Origin: Halalkalibacter alkalisediminis
Lineage (GTDB): Bacteria > Bacillota > Bacilli > Bacillales > Bacillaceae_D
Length of the DNA stretch: 54,383 bases
NCBI RefSeq assembly: GCF_028610705.1
Contig: NZ_JAQQWT010000017.1
Span: 1-54,383 of the forward strand
Direction: 5' to 3'
Positions 30,649-43,128 of this stretch are shown piece by piece (within the stretch, counting starts at the first letter, position 1; every line of letters starts with the position of its first letter). The notes beneath the pieces were generated by a model. It saw nothing but the letters and a program-made list of their open reading frames with translations. It did no database searches and was not told the DNA's origin. The position numbers and the translations under genes were made by a program.

Positions 30649-30662
30649 GGTGGGTTTCTTTA
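30629..30662. terminator. bidirectional terminator between the MFS gene and tuf
   Basis: AAAGAAACCCACCTTA and its exact complement TAAGGTGGGTTTCTTT flank two bases, a perfect 16-bp stem. T-rich arms on both strands make it work in both directions. The left arm lies within the last codons of the MFS gene; the tuf stop is 8 bp away. Confidence 0.92.
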
Positions 30663-30670
30663 TAAATTAA

Positions 30671-31861
30671 TTATTTTTGGATTGATGCAACAACGCCGGC
30701 ACCAACAGTACGTCCACCCTCACGGATAGAGAACTTAGTACCTTCTTCGATAGCGATTGGAGCGATAAGCTCAACAGTCATCTCGATGTTGTCACCAGGC
30801 ATTACCATCTCAACGCCTTCTGGAAGGTTACAAATTCCAGTTACGTCAGTTGTACGGAAGTAGAACTGAGGACGGTAGTTAGTGAAGAATGGAGTGTGAC
30901 GTCCACCCTCTTCTTTTGAAAGAACATAAACTTCAGCTTTGAAGTTTGTGTGTGGAGTGATTGTACCTGGCTTAGCAAGTACTTGACCACGTTGTACTTC
31001 ATCACGAGCAACCCCACGAAGAAGTGCTCCAATGTTGTCACCAGCTTCAGCATAATCAAGAAGCTTACGGAACATTTCAACACCAGTACAAGTAGTTGAT
31101 TTAGGCTCTTCAGTAATACCGATGATGTCGATAGTGTCACCAACATTAAGTTGACCACGCTCTACACGACCAGTTGCAACTGTACCACGACCAGTGATAG
31201 AGAATACATCCTCAACAGGCATCATGAAAGGCTTTTCTTTGTCACGCTCAGGAGTTGGGATATAGCTATCAACAGCTTCCATAAGCTCGATGATTTTAGC
31301 TTCCCATGCTTCGTCTCCTTCTAAAGCTTTAAGAGCAGAACCTTGGATAACAGGAATGTCATCACCAGGGAAATCGTACTCAGAAAGAAGGTCACGAACT
31401 TCCATTTCTACTAATTCAAGTAGCTCTTCATCGTCAACCATGTCACACTTGTTCATAAATACAACAAGGTAAGGTACACCTACTTGACGAGATAAAAGGA
31501 TGTGCTCACGAGTTTGTGGCATAGGGCCGTCAGCAGCAGAAACTACTAAGATTCCTCCGTCCATTTGTGCAGCACCAGTGATCATGTTTTTAACATAGTC
31601 AGCGTGTCCTGGGCAATCTACGTGTGCATAGTGACGGTTATCAGTTTCATACTCAACGTGTGCAGTTGAGATTGTGATACCACGCTCGCGCTCTTCTGGA
31701 GCACCATCGATAGCGTCATACGCCATTGCAACACCTTTACCAGATTTCTTAGCTAAAACTGTTGTGATTGCAGCAGTTAGAGTTGTTTTACCGTGGTCAA
31801 CGTGTCCAATTGTACCAATATTGGCATGTGTCTTGGAACGATCGAATTTTTCTTTAGCCAT
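30671..31861 (-). CDS. tuf: elongation factor Tu
   Basis: The 396-residue GTPase delivers aminoacyl-tRNA to the ribosome. G motifs are [29 protein letters not shown] and GSALKAL; domains 2 and 3 follow from about residue 210. It ends in [10 protein letters not shown]. It is the last gene of the str operon, 139 bp after fusA; the spacer holds an 11-bp inverted repeat. Confidence 0.99.
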   Translation of the reverse strand: MAKEKFDRSKTHANIGTIGHVDHGKTTLTAAITTVLAKKSGKGVAMAYDAIDGAPEERERGITISTAHVEYETDNRHYAHVDCPGHADYVKNMITGAAQMDGGILVVSAADGPMPQTREHILLSRQVGVPYLVVFMNKCDMVDDEELLELVEMEVRDLLSEYDFPGDDIPVIQGSALKALEGDEAWEAKIIELMEAVDSYIPTPERDKEKPFMMPVEDVFSITGRGTVATGRVERGQLNVGDTIDIIGITEEPKSTTCTGVEMFRKLLDYAEAGDNIGALLRGVARDEVQRGQVLAKPGTITPHTNFKAEVYVLSKEEGGRHTPFFTNYRPQFYFRTTDVTGICNLPEGVEMVMPGDNIEMTVELIAPIAIEEGTKFSIREGGRTVGAGVVASIQK

Positions 31862-31913
31862 GATTCATTTCCTCCCTTAATTGAACATAAGTATAAGTAA
31901 GTATTTTTATGGA

Positions 31914-31955
31914 TAAGAAAGGTGATATATCCATACTTGAATAACACCTTTCTTA
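31914..31955 (-). other. perfect 11-bp inverted repeat in the fusA-tuf spacer
   Basis: TAAGAAAGGTG (31914-31924) and CACCTTTCTTA (31945-31955) can form a stable stem with a 20-nt loop. No T-run follows, so it is not a standard terminator. It could be a processing site or mRNA stabiliser that sets the high tuf level. Confidence 0.55.
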
Positions 31956-32000
31956 GCTTACAACAAAATATTATCGGAAACAATTATTAAGTCAAAAATA

Positions 32001-34079
32001 TTATTGACCAGTTTGTTTCTTGATAATTTCTTCACCAATGCTCTTTGGTACTTCTTCATAATGATCAAATACCATTGAGTACGTTCCGCGTCCTTGTGTA
32101 CGTGAACGAAGTGAAGTTGCATATCCGAACATTTCAGCAAGTGGTACAAATGCTTTTACAATTTGAGCATTTCCACGTGCTTCCATTCCTTCAACGCGTC
32201 CACGGCGAGCTGTAACGTCACCCATTACATCTCCCATGTACTCTTCAGGAATAACAACTTCAACCTTCATTAAAGGCTCAAGTAATACAGCACCACATTT
32301 TGATTTTGCATTTTTAAGTGCCATAGATGCAGCGATCTTAAACGCCATTTCACTCGAGTCAACATCATGGTAAGAACCATCAAAAAGCTTAGCTTTGATA
32401 TCGATGATTGGGTAACCAGCCACCATACCATTAACAAGCGATTCTTTGATTCCTTGTTCAACAGAACCGATGTATTCACGAGGAACAGATCCACCTACTA
32501 CAGCATTTTCAAATTCAAAACCTGCACCCTCTTCATTTGGAGAGAACTCAATCCAAACGTGTCCAAATTGTCCACGTCCACCAGATTGACGAACGAACTT
32601 ACCTTCAACTTGTGCCGTTTGGCGGATCGTCTCACGGTAAGAAACTTGAGGCGCACCAACATTTGCCTCTACTTTAAACTCACGTCTCATACGGTCAACA
32701 ATGATATCAAGGTGAAGTTCACCCATACCAGAAATAATGGTTTGACCTGTTTCTTCGTTTGTTTCAGTACGGAAAGTTGGATCTTCTTCAGCAAGCTTCG
32801 CAAGAGCCATACCCATTTTATCTTGATCAGCCTTAGATTTAGGCTCAACAGATAAAGAGATTACTGGCTCTGGGAAATCCATAGATTCAAGAATTACAAG
32901 ATTCTTTTCATCACATAGAGTATCACCAGTAGTTGTATCTTTCAAACCTACTGCAGCAGCAATATCTCCAGCGTATACTGTCGAAATCTCTTCACGAGAG
33001 TTTGCATGCATTTGTAGGATACGTCCAACACGCTCACGCTTACCTTTTGTAGAGTTCTTAACATATGAACCTGAATCTAGTGTACCTGAGTATACACGGA
33101 AGAATGTAAGCTTACCAACGTAAGGGTCAGTCATAACCTTAAACGCTAGAGCTGAGAATGGCGCTTCATCAGAAGATTCACGCGTCACTTCTTCTTCAGT
33201 ATCAGGAATAATACCTTTGATTGCTGGTACATCTACAGGTGATGGTAGGTAGTCAAGAACAGCGTCAAGCATAAGCTGAACACCTTTGTTCTTAAATGCC
33301 GAACCACAAATTACTGGGTAAAACTCAACGTTACAAGTTCCTTTACGGATTGCAGCCTTAAGTTCTTCCTTCGTAATTTCTTCACCTTCAAGATATTTCA
33401 TAGTTAACTCTTCATCAAGTTCAGCCGCAGCTTCTACAAGTTGTTCGTGTAACTCTTGAGCTTTATCCTTGTATTCAGCAGGGATTTCTTTCGCTTCAGT
33501 ACGAGTTCCAAGATCATCTTCGTAGAAATAAGCAACCATGTCGATTAAATCAATAATACCTTCGAAATCATCTTCAGCACCAATTGGTAATTGGATAGCA
33601 TGTGCATTTGCTTGAAGACGATCACGTAAAGTACCTAAAGAGTAAAGGAAATCTGCACCCGTTTTGTCCATTTTGTTAACGAAAACGACACGTGGTACAC
33701 CATATGTTGTTGCTTGACGCCAAACTGTTTCTGTTTGAGGCTCAACACCAGATTGAGCATCAAGTACTGCTACAGCTCCGTCCAATACACGTAATGAACG
33801 TTCTACTTCAACTGTGAAGTCTACGTGTCCAGGTGTATCGATGATGTTAATGCGGTGATCTTTCCATGCAGCTGTTGTAGCAGCAGAAGTGATCGTGATA
33901 CCACGCTCTTGCTCCTGTGCCATCCAGTCCATTTGAGATGCACCTTCATGAGTTTCACCAATTTTGTGGATACGTCCAGTGTAGAAAAGTACACGTTCAG
34001 TTGTTGTTGTTTTACCAGCATCAATGTGAGCCATGATCCCGATATTACGTGTATCTTTCAAGGAGAACTCTCTTGCCAT
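32001..34079 (-). CDS. fusA: elongation factor G
   Basis: The 692-residue translocase GTPase moves tRNA-mRNA after peptide transfer. G1 is [14 protein letters not shown]2/G3 [10 protein letters not shown] and [12 protein letters not shown]4 NKMDKTGAD. Domains II-V follow, with [14 protein letters not shown] in domain IV. The length equals B. subtilis EF-G. Sites linked to fusidic-acid resistance look ordinary by eye. Confidence 0.99.
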   Translation of the reverse strand: MAREFSLKDTRNIGIMAHIDAGKTTTTERVLFYTGRIHKIGETHEGASQMDWMAQEQERGITITSAATTAAWKDHRINIIDTPGHVDFTVEVERSLRVLDGAVAVLDAQSGVEPQTETVWRQATTYGVPRVVFVNKMDKTGADFLYSLGTLRDRLQANAHAIQLPIGAEDDFEGIIDLIDMVAYFYEDDLGTRTEAKEIPAEYKDKAQELHEQLVEAAAELDEELTMKYLEGEEITKEELKAAIRKGTCNVEFYPVICGSAFKNKGVQLMLDAVLDYLPSPVDVPAIKGIIPDTEEEVTRESSDEAPFSALAFKVMTDPYVGKLTFFRVYSGTLDSGSYVKNSTKGKRERVGRILQMHANSREEISTVYAGDIAAAVGLKDTTTGDTLCDEKNLVILESMDFPEPVISLSVEPKSKADQDKMGMALAKLAEEDPTFRTETNEETGQTIISGMGELHLDIIVDRMRREFKVEANVGAPQVSYRETIRQTAQVEGKFVRQSGGRGQFGHVWIEFSPNEEGAGFEFENAVVGGSVPREYIGSVEQGIKESLVNGMVAGYPIIDIKAKLFDGSYHDVDSSEMAFKIAASMALKNAKSKCGAVLLEPLMKVEVVIPEEYMGDVMGDVTARRGRVEGMEARGNAQIVKAFVPLAEMFGYATSLRSRTQGRGTYSMVFDHYEEVPKSIGEEIIKKQTGQ

Positions 34080-34130
34080 AGGGTATTTCTCCTTCCTGTT
34101 TCAATCAATTTTATTTGAAAGTTATAGATT

Positions 34131-34601
34131 TTACCAACGGTAGTGAGCAAACGCTTTGTTCGCTTCAGCCATTTTGTGTGTATCTTCACGCTTCTTAACC
34201 GCAGCACCTGCGTTGTTAGCAGCATCTAGAATTTCATTAGCTAGACGCTCTTCCATCGTTTTCTCTCCACGTTGACGTGAATAGTTCACTAACCAACGAA
34301 GACCTAGTGTAGTACGACGTTCTGGTTTAACTTCGATCGGCACTTGGTAGTTAGCTCCACCAACACGACGAGCTTTAACTTCAAGAACAGGCATAATGTT
34401 CTTTAGAGCTTGATCGAATACTTCCATTGGGTCATTTCCACTACGTTCTTTAACAAGATCAAACGCATTATAAAGAATCGTTTGGGCTTTTCCACGTTTT
34501 CCATCCTCCATGATACGGTTGATTAAACGTGTAACAAGCTTTGATTTGTAAATCGGATCTGGTAAAACATCGCGACGAGCGACTGGTCCTTTACGAGGCA
34601 T
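34131..34601 (-). CDS. rpsG: 30S ribosomal protein S7
   Basis: The 156-residue S7 initiates assembly of the 30S head. [20 protein letters not shown] opens it and [18 protein letters not shown] ends it. The ATG at 34601 (with GGAGGGA upstream) is preferred over a frame reaching 34619. Confidence 0.98.
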   Translation of the reverse strand: MPRKGPVARRDVLPDPIYKSKLVTRLINRIMEDGKRGKAQTILYNAFDLVKERSGNDPMEVFDQALKNIMPVLEVKARRVGGANYQVPIEVKPERRTTLGLRWLVNYSRQRGEKTMEERLANEILDAANNAGAAVKKREDTHKMAEANKAFAHYRW

Positions 34602-34630
34602 ATAATTCCCTCCTTTCAACTATTAGTAGA

Positions 34631-35050
34631 TTACTTTTTCTCTTTTGGACGCTTAGTTCCATATTTAGAACGACCTTGCATACGGTTTTGAACACCAGCC
34701 GTATCAAGAGCTCCACGTACGATATGGTAACGTACCCCCGGTAAATCCTTTACACGTCCACCACGGATAAGAACAACACTGTGCTCTTGTAAGTTGTGAC
34801 CGATACCTGGGATGTAAGCTGTAACTTCAATTTGGTTCGTTAAACGTACACGAGCATATTTACGAAGAGCCGAGTTCGGTTTCTTCGGTGTCATTGTACC
34901 AACACGAGTACAAACTCCACGCTTTTGTGGTGAAGAAAGGTTTGTTTGAGACTTCTTGAAGCTGTTGAAACCTTTGTTAAGAGCAGGTGAATCTGACTTC
35001 TTAACTTTTGCAACGCGTCCTTTACGAATTAACTGATTAATTGTAGGCAT
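34631..35050 (-). CDS. rpsL: 30S ribosomal protein S12
   Basis: The 139-residue S12 is at the decoding centre. [20 protein letters not shown] opens it. [11 protein letters not shown] and [12 protein letters not shown] carry the lysines whose changes confer streptomycin resistance; both are wild type. The ATG at 35050 follows GGAGGAAAT. The frame open to 35158 is leader. Confidence 0.98.
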   Translation of the reverse strand: MPTINQLIRKGRVAKVKKSDSPALNKGFNSFKKSQTNLSSPQKRGVCTRVGTMTPKKPNSALRKYARVRLTNQIEVTAYIPGIGHNLQEHSVVLIRGGRVKDLPGVRYHIVRGALDTAGVQNRMQGRSKYGTKRPKEKK

Positions 35051-35081
35051 TTTATTTCCTCCTCTCATTAAGTGAATTAAG

Positions 35082-35156
35082 ACCACTGGTCCTGGTGGTT
35101 CATCTTTAGGCAAAAGGAAAGTTTTTGCCAAACGGATGACACCGAGTGGCAAAAAC
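35082..35156 (-). promoter_or_regulatory. two hairpins between rplGB and rpsL
   Basis: GTTTTTGCCA (35121-35130) pairs perfectly with TGGCAAAAAC (35147-35156), and ACCAC (35082-35086) pairs with GTGGT (35095-35099). The first begins 7 bp past the rplGB stop. It lacks a terminator T-run after the A-rich arm on the minus strand. A leader or processing role is inferred. Confidence 0.45.
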
Positions 35157-35162
35157 ATCTAT

Positions 35163-35411
35163 TTACTTCCTTAGAGCAACAGTGGCAGCGCCAACTTCAA
35201 TCCCACAAGCTTTTCCAAGCTTCTTCATTGAGTCGACATATACTAGTGGTAGATCTTTGGCTTTTGCTAATGCTTCAACTTTGTAAATAACTCGGTACTC
35301 CGCATCTTTTGCAATAAATACCTCAGAAACAATACCTTCATCAAGCGCCTTAAGCGTTTGTTTCGTACCTATTATTAGGTCATTTGCCTGTAAAACTTTT
35401 TCATAAGACAT
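35163..35411 (-). CDS. rplGB: L7Ae-family kink-turn RNA-binding protein
   Basis: The 82-residue L7Ae/L30e-fold protein is the B. subtilis RplGB (YbxF) type, which binds K-turn RNAs and associates with ribosomes. LIIGTKQTLKALDEGIVSEV and PLVYVDSMKKLGKACGIEVG are the recognisable segments. It follows rpoC by 88 bp and starts the str region. Confidence 0.93.
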   Translation of the reverse strand: MSYEKVLQANDLIIGTKQTLKALDEGIVSEVFIAKDAEYRVIYKVEALAKAKDLPLVYVDSMKKLGKACGIEVGAATVALRK

Positions 35412-35499
35412 GAATCATCCTCCAAAGCAACAGGATTTCTCTCAGGCACACTAGGATATATTATCACTCTCGTAACACACTGTCAACTGTTGTTTTAAT

Positions 35500-38400
35500 T
35501 TATTTATTTGGAGCTAGCACTTCTTCTACAACTGGTTGATCAACTGATTCATTTTCAGCTTGATCATATTCAGATGTAATATTTAAATGGCGGTAACGTG
35601 GCATCCCCGTTCCTGCAGGTACAAGCTTACCAATGATAACATTTTCTTTAAGACCAAGTAATTCGTCTCGCTTACCTTTAATAGCAGCATCAGTTAAGAC
35701 ACGTGTCGTTTCTTGGAATGATGCAGCTGATAAGAATGAATCTGTTTCAAGAGATGCTTTTGTAATACCTAGCAATACTGGTTTACCTGTTGCAGGGCGT
35801 TGTTGTTCAAGAAGAACTTTTTTGTTCTCATCGTTAAACTGTTGGATCTCAATAAGAGAACCTGGTAATACATTTGTTTCACCAGCATCAACGACACGTA
35901 CTTTACGAAGCATTTGACGAACCATTACTTCAACGTGCTTATCGCCAATTTCTACCCCTTGCATACGGTAAACTTTTTGTACTTCACGAAGTAAGTATTC
36001 TTGAACGCCGCTCATACCTTTAACTTTTAATAATTCCTTAGGATCAATCGAACCTTCTGTGATTGGTTCACCGAATTTAACAACGTCACCAACAGAAACT
36101 TTAATACGAGCTCCGTATGGAATCGCATAGTTCTTCGTTTCCATTTCACTTCGGATTGTGATTTCACGCTTATCTCCTTCTTTGAAATCGATCACTTCTC
36201 CATCGATTTCAGAGATAACCGCTTGACCTTTAGGGTTACGAGCTTCAAATATTTCTTGGATACGCGGAAGACCTTGAGTAATATCGTCTCCAGCTACCCC
36301 ACCTGTATGGAATGTACGCATTGTAAGCTGTGTTCCTGGCTCACCGATTGATTGGGCCGCAATAATACCAACCGCTTCCCCAACCTCAACGTCGCTACCA
36401 GTTGCAAGGTTACGACCGTAACACTTCTTACAAACACCGTGACGAGTATCGCAAGTGAATACGGAGCGAATGGTTACTTCCTCTACACCAGCTTCAATAA
36501 TTGTTCTAGCGATGTCTTCATCAATAAGTTCATTCTTCTTGACTAACACTTCGCCAGTCTCTGGATGCTTAAGTGTTTTAAATACCACACGACCTACAAG
36601 ACGATCGTATAAGTTTTCAATTACTTCGTTGCCTTCTTTGATCGCACGAACAGCTAAGCCACGGTCTGTACCACAATCATCTGAACGAACAATAACATCT
36701 TGGGCAACGTCAACAAGACGACGAGTTAGGTAACCTGAGTCAGCTGTTTTAAGGGCTGTATCGGCAAGACCTTTACGCGCACCATGAGTAGAGATAAAGT
36801 ACTCGAGTACAGTTAATCCCTCACGGAAACTTGATTTGATCGGAAGTTCAATGATACGACCAGATGGATTGGCCATTAAACCACGCATACCCGCAAGTTG
36901 TGTAAAGTTAGATGCGTTACCACGGGCACCAGAGTCACTCATCATAAAGATCGGGTTACTTCGGTCAAGCGTACCCATTAATTTATTTTGAATAACATCC
37001 TTCGCTTCACTCCATACAGAAATGACTCGATCATAACGCTCTTCCTCCGTAATTAAACCACGGCGGAACTGCTTAAGAATTTTCTCAACCTTTAGCTCAG
37101 CTTTTCCAATGATTTCTTTCTTTTCAGCTAATACCACGATGTCCGCAACACCAACGGTAATACCAGCTCTTGTCGAATGTTTAAATCCAAGCTCTTTCAT
37201 TCGGTCAAGCATTTTTGATGTTTCAGCAATGGCAAATTTCTTGAACACTTCCGCAATAACGTTTCCTAAGAAACCTTTCTTGAACGGTAAGACAAGTTCA
37301 TTTTCAGCAAAATACTTCTTCACATCTGTTGTTGTTGGAACAATATATTTCTCAGGTGTTTCCACTTCTAAGTTAAACTGAGTTGGTTCGTTAATATACG
37401 GGAATGTTTCCGGTAAGATCTCGTTAAAGATCAACTTCCCAACTGTCGTTAGTAACAATTTATCATGTTGATCCTCACGGAATGTCGGCTTGTTAAGAGA
37501 CGAAACCGGAATGGCTACACGACTGTGTAAATGGACATAACCGTTTTGATAAGCAATTAATGCTTCATTCGTATCTTTGAAGATTGATCCTTCGCCTTTA
37601 GCCGTATCGCGTTCCATCGTTAGATAATAGTTACCAAGAACCATATCCTGTGATGGTGTAACAACAGGTTTTCCGTCTTTAGGATTCAAGATATTTTGAG
37701 CAGCAAGCATTAAAATACGCGCTTCCGCTTGAGCTTCAGCAGATAACGGTACGTGAACAGCCATTTGGTCTCCATCAAAGTCAGCGTTGTAAGCTGTACA
37801 AACAAGTGGATGAAGTTTAATTGCACGACCTTCAACTAGAGTTGGTTCAAATGCTTGGATACCAAGACGGTGAAGCGTTGGTGCACGGTTTAGTAAAACC
37901 GGATGCTCACGAATCACTTCTTCTAGCACATCCCAAACTTCAGGTTGAACACGTTCTACCTTACGCTTTGCACTCTTAATGTTATGAGCAAGACCTTTAC
38001 TTACAAGTTCCTTCATCACAAATGGCTTGAATAATTCAAGTGCCATTTCTTTTGGAAGTCCACATTGGTACATTTTCAAGTTAGGACCTACTACGATAAC
38101 GGAACGACCAGAATAGTCAACACGTTTACCTAGTAAGTTCTGACGGAAACGACCTTGTTTCCCTTTTAACATATGAGAAAGAGATTTAAGTGGACGATTA
38201 CCTGGTCCTGTTACAGGACGACCACGACGTCCATTATCAATCAACGCATCAACAGCTTCTTGAAGCATACGCTTCTCATTTTGAACGATGATATTTGGAG
38301 CCCCTAAATCAAGAAGACGCTTCAAACGGTTATTCCGGTTGATCACTCGACGGTATAAATCATTTAAGTCAGATGTTGCAAAACGACCACCATCTAACTG

Positions 38401-39126
38401 AACCATCGGGCGAAGTTCTGGAGGAATAACAGGAAGGACATCAAGGATCATCCATGAAGGCTCATTGCCTGAATGACGGAATGCCTCTAACACTTCAAGA
38501 CGTTTAATCGCACGAGTACGACGTTGACCTTGAGCTGTTACAAGTTCCTCTTTTAATAAACCTACTTCTTTTTCTAAGTCAATATCGGCTAGTAACTTAC
38601 GAATCGCTTCAGCACCCATTTGAGCATTGAATGAACGACCGTATTTATCACGGTATGTACGATATTCTTTTTCTGAAAGAAGTTGTTTCTTTTCAAGTGG
38701 TGTATCACCTGGATCTGTTACAACATACGAAGCAAAGTAGATCACTTCTTCTAATGAACGTGGAGACATGTCAAGGACTAGACCCATTCGACTCGGGATT
38801 CCTTTGAAATACCAAATATGAGATACCGGCGCAGCAAGTTCAATGTGCCCCATGCGTTCACGACGAACTTTTGCACGAGTTACCTCTACTCCACAACGGT
38901 CACATACAACACCTTTGTAACGAACGCGTTTATATTTCCCACAATGACATTCCCAGTCTTTTGTCGGTCCAAAAATACGCTCACAGAAAAGACCATCCTT
39001 TTCCGGCTTTAGTGTACGATAATTAATGGTTTCAGGCTTCTTAACTTCCCCTCTTGACCAAGAGCGGATTTTGTTTGGTGAAGCAAGACCAATTTTCATA
39101 TATTCGAAATTATTTACATCTATCAA
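35500..39126 (-). CDS. rpoC: RNA polymerase beta' subunit
   Basis: The 1208-residue beta' subunit forms the catalytic centre. The zinc ribbon [19 protein letters not shown] lies near residue 60, the Mg-binding [18 protein letters not shown] near 450, and a second Cys cluster ([19 protein letters not shown]) in the C-terminal third. The start is TTG at 39126 ([10 protein letters not shown]) behind GGGAGG, agreeing with B. subtilis; the frame extends to 39153 without a better site. Confidence 0.98.
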   Translation of the reverse strand: MIDVNNFEYMKIGLASPNKIRSWSRGEVKKPETINYRTLKPEKDGLFCERIFGPTKDWECHCGKYKRVRYKGVVCDRCGVEVTRAKVRRERMGHIELAAPVSHIWYFKGIPSRMGLVLDMSPRSLEEVIYFASYVVTDPGDTPLEKKQLLSEKEYRTYRDKYGRSFNAQMGAEAIRKLLADIDLEKEVGLLKEELVTAQGQRRTRAIKRLEVLEAFRHSGNEPSWMILDVLPVIPPELRPMVQLDGGRFATSDLNDLYRRVINRNNRLKRLLDLGAPNIIVQNEKRMLQEAVDALIDNGRRGRPVTGPGNRPLKSLSHMLKGKQGRFRQNLLGKRVDYSGRSVIVVGPNLKMYQCGLPKEMALELFKPFVMKELVSKGLAHNIKSAKRKVERVQPEVWDVLEEVIREHPVLLNRAPTLHRLGIQAFEPTLVEGRAIKLHPLVCTAYNADFDGDQMAVHVPLSAEAQAEARILMLAAQNILNPKDGKPVVTPSQDMVLGNYYLTMERDTAKGEGSIFKDTNEALIAYQNGYVHLHSRVAIPVSSLNKPTFREDQHDKLLLTTVGKLIFNEILPETFPYINEPTQFNLEVETPEKYIVPTTTDVKKYFAENELVLPFKKGFLGNVIAEVFKKFAIAETSKMLDRMKELGFKHSTRAGITVGVADIVVLAEKKEIIGKAELKVEKILKQFRRGLITEEERYDRVISVWSEAKDVIQNKLMGTLDRSNPIFMMSDSGARGNASNFTQLAGMRGLMANPSGRIIELPIKSSFREGLTVLEYFISTHGARKGLADTALKTADSGYLTRRLVDVAQDVIVRSDDCGTDRGLAVRAIKEGNEVIENLYDRLVGRVVFKTLKHPETGEVLVKKNELIDEDIARTIIEAGVEEVTIRSVFTCDTRHGVCKKCYGRNLATGSDVEVGEAVGIIAAQSIGEPGTQLTMRTFHTGGVAGDDITQGLPRIQEIFEARNPKGQAVISEIDGEVIDFKEGDKREITIRSEMETKNYAIPYGARIKVSVGDVVKFGEPITEGSIDPKELLKVKGMSGVQEYLLREVQKVYRMQGVEIGDKHVEVMVRQMLRKVRVVDAGETNVLPGSLIEIQQFNDENKKVLLEQQRPATGKPVLLGITKASLETDSFLSAASFQETTRVLTDAAIKGKRDELLGLKENVIIGKLVPAGTGMPRYRHLNITSEYDQAENESVDQPVVEEVLAPNK

Positions 39127-39255
39127 GGGGCTAACCTCCCTTTTCGTTTCCATGTCTAATTGAGCTCGTAAATAAAAAGTGCCTGATACGCCATCATCTA
39201 ACTATACAGATAGACAACTTGAGGGAACTAGCTTTTACTAGCTCCCAAAGCTGTT

Positions 39256-42200
39256 TTATACGTTTGACTCACTTGATTCGAAGTTGAGATTAAGTTTCTC
39301 ACTTGTCTGATCGTCTTCATCATCAAGTTCTCTCATCTCAATCTCTTCTTCATTACTAGAGAGCATCTTAACATCCATCCCTAGAGATTGAAGCTCTTTA
39401 ATTAATACCTTGAATGATTCTGGTACACCTGGTTCTGGAACATTCTCACCTTTAACAATCGCTTCATAGGTCTTAACACGTCCAACCACATCATCGGACT
39501 TAACCGTTAAGATCTCTTGAAGTGTATAAGCCGCACCATAAGCCTCAAGTGCCCAAACCTCCATCTCACCGAAACGCTGTCCACCAAACTGAGCTTTACC
39601 GCCAAGTGGTTGTTGCGTAACTAGAGAGTATGGTCCAGTTGAACGAGCATGTAACTTATCATCAACCATGTGCGCAAGTTTGATCATATACATGATCCCT
39701 ACTGATACACGGTTATCAAATGGTTCACCTGTACGTCCATCATAAAGAATGGTTTTTCCGTCACGTGCCATACCAGCTTCTTCAATCGTACCCCACACAT
39801 CTTCTTCATTCGCACCATCAAATACTGGTGATGCTACATGAATTCCAAGCTTACGTGCAGCCATACCAAGATGCAATTCAAGTACCTGACCGATATTCAT
39901 ACGAGAAGGTACCCCTAGTGGGTTTAACATGATGTCAATTGGAGTTCCATCCGGTAAGTAAGGCATGTCTTCTTCAGGAAGAATACGAGAAATAACACCC
40001 TTGTTACCATGACGTCCCGCCATTTTATCACCTTCGTGAATTTTACGCTTTTGTACGATGTAGACACGAACTAATTGGTTCACACCAGGTGGTAATTCGT
40101 CTCCATCTTCACGGTTGAAGATTTTAACATCAAGTACAATTCCATCTCCACCATGCGGTGCACGTAGCGATGTATCACGGACTTCACGAGCTTTTTCACC
40201 GAAAATGGCATGTAAAAGACGTTCTTCGGCTGTTAGTTCCGTTACCCCTTTAGGAGTTACTTTTCCAACAAGAATGTCGCCATCTTTTACTTCAGCACCT
40301 GTACGAATAATTCCACGCTCATCAAGATTCTTTAATGCATCTTCCCCAACGTTCGGGATATCGCGTGTAATTTCTTCAGGTCCAAGCTTTGTATCACGAG
40401 CTTCTGATTCATACTCTTCTATATGAACAGACGTGTACACATCATCTTTTACAAGGCGCTCACTTAAAATGATTGCATCCTCATAGTTGTAACCGTCCCA
40501 AGTCATAAATCCAACCATTACGTTACGGCCAAGTGCCATTTCGCCTAGCTCCATTGACGGACCATCAGCTAAGATTTCGCGTTTTTCAACGACGTTCCCT
40601 TCTGCGACAATCGGACGTTGGTTGTAACTTGTTCCTTGGTTCGAACGGATATATTTTTGTAATTTATACTTATCAAGGTCGCCTTTTACTTCCTTACCGT
40701 CCACTTCTTCTAGACGGCGCACCCAGATTTCTTTCGCTGTTACACGTTCAACGATTCCTTTTGACTTAGAAACAATCGCAGCACCTGAGTCTCTTGCAGA
40801 CACATGCTCCATTCCAGTACCGACAATCGGTGCCTCAGGAACAAGTAAAGGTACAGCTTGACGTTGCATGTTCGCTCCCATTAGGGCACGGTTCGAGTCA
40901 TCATTTTCTAAGAAAGGAATACAAGATGTCGCAGCAGATACAACCTGCTTCGGCGATACATCCATATAATCTAAACGTTCACGAGGGACAACGGTGTTTT
41001 CCCCACGGAAACGAGCAATGATATTATCATCTACAAACGAACCGTCATCTGATAAACGAGCATTCGCCTGAGCGACAACGTAGTTATCTTCTTCATCAGC
41101 TGTTAAGTAATCGATTTGCGAAGTCACTTTTCCAGTTTCAGGATCTACACGACGATACGGTGTCTCCATGAAACCAAATTCATTCACTTTCGCGTAAGAA
41201 GATAATGAGTTAATCAACCCAATGTTCGGTCCCTCTGGCGTTTCAATCGGACACATACGACCATAGTGGGAGTAGTGAACGTCACGAACTTCAAATCCGG
41301 CGCGTTCACGAGTTAAACCACCCGGTCCTAGTGCAGATAGACGCCGCTTATGAGTTAACTCAGCTAATGGATTCGTTTGATCCATGAACTGTGAAAGCTG
41401 TGAACTACCAAAGAACTCTTTAATCGACGCAATAACAGGACGAATGTTGATTAGTGCCTGTGGCGTGATCATATTTGGATCTTGAATGGACATACGCTCA
41501 CGAACAACACGTTCCATACGAGATAAACCGATACGGAATTGGTTTTGCAACAGTTCACCTACGGAACGAAGACGACGATTTCCTAAATGGTCAATATCAT
41601 CTGTATCTCCAACACCATGTAACAAGTTGAAGAAATAATTAATAGACGCAATAATATCAGAAGGTGTAACGTGCTTCACCGAACGGTCAACCATTGCATT
41701 TCCGATTACACGGATCGTTCTTTCTCCATCTTGATCATTTGGAGCATAGATCTTAATAGATTGTAGTTCAATATCCTCATCACCAACAACACCACCAGAT
41801 GCGTTTACATGACGGAATCCTACATTGTTCTCAATATAAGGTAGGATTTTATCAAGTGTACGGCGATCTAGTAATGTTCCTTCTTCAGCGATCACTTCAC
41901 CCGTTTCAGGATCAACTAGTGTTTCTGCTAAACGCTGGTTGAATAAACGATTTTTAATATGAAGCTTCTTATTAATCTTATAACGACCAACATTCGCTAA
42001 ATCATAACGTTTCGGATCAAAGAAACGTGAATCTAATAAGCTTTTTGCATTTTCAACTGTCGGTGGTTCACCTGGACGAAGACGCTCATAAATTTCTAGT
42101 AACGCTTTCTCGGTTCCATCCGTGTTGTCTTTTTCTAACGAATTGCGAAGGTACTCATCTTCACCTAATAAATCAATGATCTCTTGATCAGATCCAAAAC

Positions 42201-42798
42201 CTAACGCACGCAAAAGAACCGTCACTGGTATTTTTCTTGTGCGGTCGATCCGAACGTAAACGATATCTTTAGCATCTGTTTCAAGTTCCAACCACGCACC
42301 ACGGTTCGGAATAACAGTTGCCGTAAACCCTTTTTTACCGTTTTTATCGGTTTTTTGACTGTAGTATACACTAGGAGATCGAACAAGCTGAGAAACAATG
42401 ACACGTTCGGCACCATTAATGACAAACGTTCCCGTCTCAGTCATGAGTGGGAAGTCTCCCATAAATACTTCTTGCTCTTTCACTTCTCCAGTTTCTTTGT
42501 TAATTAAGCGAACCTTAACACGTAATGGTGCAGCATAAGTCACATCACGTTCTTTCGATTCATCCACTGGATATTTTGGTTCTCCAAGACTATAATCAAT
42601 AAATTCTAGAACTAAGTTTCCTGTAAAGTCTTGAATCGGAGAAATATCTTGGAACATTTCTCTTAGGCCCTCATCAAGAAACCACTGATAGGACGCTGTT
42701 TGAATTTCAATTAAATTCGGCAGCTCCAACACTTCGTTAATCCTTGCATAGCTTCTTCGCTGGCGGTGGCGTCCATACTGAACTAGTTGACCTGTCAA
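39256..42798 (-). CDS. rpoB: RNA polymerase beta subunit
   Basis: The 1180-residue beta subunit begins with TTG at 42798 ([19 protein letters not shown]), behind GAGGGGTG, the same non-ATG start as B. subtilis; the in-frame GTG nine bases earlier is part of the ribosome-binding site. The rifampicin pocket [20 protein letters not shown] with [11 protein letters not shown] is wild type. [19 protein letters not shown] and [20 protein letters not shown] are canonical. The acidic C-terminal tail is shorter than in B. subtilis. Confidence 0.98.
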   Translation of the reverse strand: MTGQLVQYGRHRQRRSYARINEVLELPNLIEIQTASYQWFLDEGLREMFQDISPIQDFTGNLVLEFIDYSLGEPKYPVDESKERDVTYAAPLRVKVRLINKETGEVKEQEVFMGDFPLMTETGTFVINGAERVIVSQLVRSPSVYYSQKTDKNGKKGFTATVIPNRGAWLELETDAKDIVYVRIDRTRKIPVTVLLRALGFGSDQEIIDLLGEDEYLRNSLEKDNTDGTEKALLEIYERLRPGEPPTVENAKSLLDSRFFDPKRYDLANVGRYKINKKLHIKNRLFNQRLAETLVDPETGEVIAEEGTLLDRRTLDKILPYIENNVGFRHVNASGGVVGDEDIELQSIKIYAPNDQDGERTIRVIGNAMVDRSVKHVTPSDIIASINYFFNLLHGVGDTDDIDHLGNRRLRSVGELLQNQFRIGLSRMERVVRERMSIQDPNMITPQALINIRPVIASIKEFFGSSQLSQFMDQTNPLAELTHKRRLSALGPGGLTRERAGFEVRDVHYSHYGRMCPIETPEGPNIGLINSLSSYAKVNEFGFMETPYRRVDPETGKVTSQIDYLTADEEDNYVVAQANARLSDDGSFVDDNIIARFRGENTVVPRERLDYMDVSPKQVVSAATSCIPFLENDDSNRALMGANMQRQAVPLLVPEAPIVGTGMEHVSARDSGAAIVSKSKGIVERVTAKEIWVRRLEEVDGKEVKGDLDKYKLQKYIRSNQGTSYNQRPIVAEGNVVEKREILADGPSMELGEMALGRNVMVGFMTWDGYNYEDAIILSERLVKDDVYTSVHIEEYESEARDTKLGPEEITRDIPNVGEDALKNLDERGIIRTGAEVKDGDILVGKVTPKGVTELTAEERLLHAIFGEKAREVRDTSLRAPHGGDGIVLDVKIFNREDGDELPPGVNQLVRVYIVQKRKIHEGDKMAGRHGNKGVISRILPEEDMPYLPDGTPIDIMLNPLGVPSRMNIGQVLELHLGMAARKLGIHVASPVFDGANEEDVWGTIEEAGMARDGKTILYDGRTGEPFDNRVSVGIMYMIKLAHMVDDKLHARSTGPYSLVTQQPLGGKAQFGGQRFGEMEVWALEAYGAAYTLQEILTVKSDDVVGRVKTYEAIVKGENVPEPGVPESFKVLIKELQSLGMDVKMLSSNEEEIEMRELDDEDDQTSEKLNLNFESSESNV

Positions 42799-43128
42799 CT
42801 GATTCACCCCTCAAATCTCGCGTTATAGTATCTAAAAACATTTTGTCTACCTGATGAGCCATATTCACCAAACTAGATTTCAACATTTTTATAGATTAAA
42901 TAAAACTCGCACACTAAGTATGTACGTACATTAAAAGAAAGCTCGATTTCTTTCTTTTAACAGGAAAATAAATAGTGACCTATTTTCACAAACTTCAATC
43001 GATTATTCCAGTATAACCACTACTTCACATCTTTATTCAAAAATTGCCACTTGACTTTTAACGAAAATACGATCTAAAAATAGGTAGTTATACGCATTAA
43101 ATAACAATATCACAAAAGACAAGCTAGG
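42799..43128 (-). promoter_or_regulatory. rpoB leader with 11-bp inverted repeat
   Basis: The 330-bp spacer between ybxB and rpoB carries no gene. It contains a perfect inverted repeat, TTAAAAGAAAG (42931-42941) and CTTTCTTTTAA (42950-42960). A weak -10 (TATACT around 43012) is present, but no convincing promoter. B. subtilis rpoB also has a long leader; the hairpin here may be an attenuator. Confidence 0.45.
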
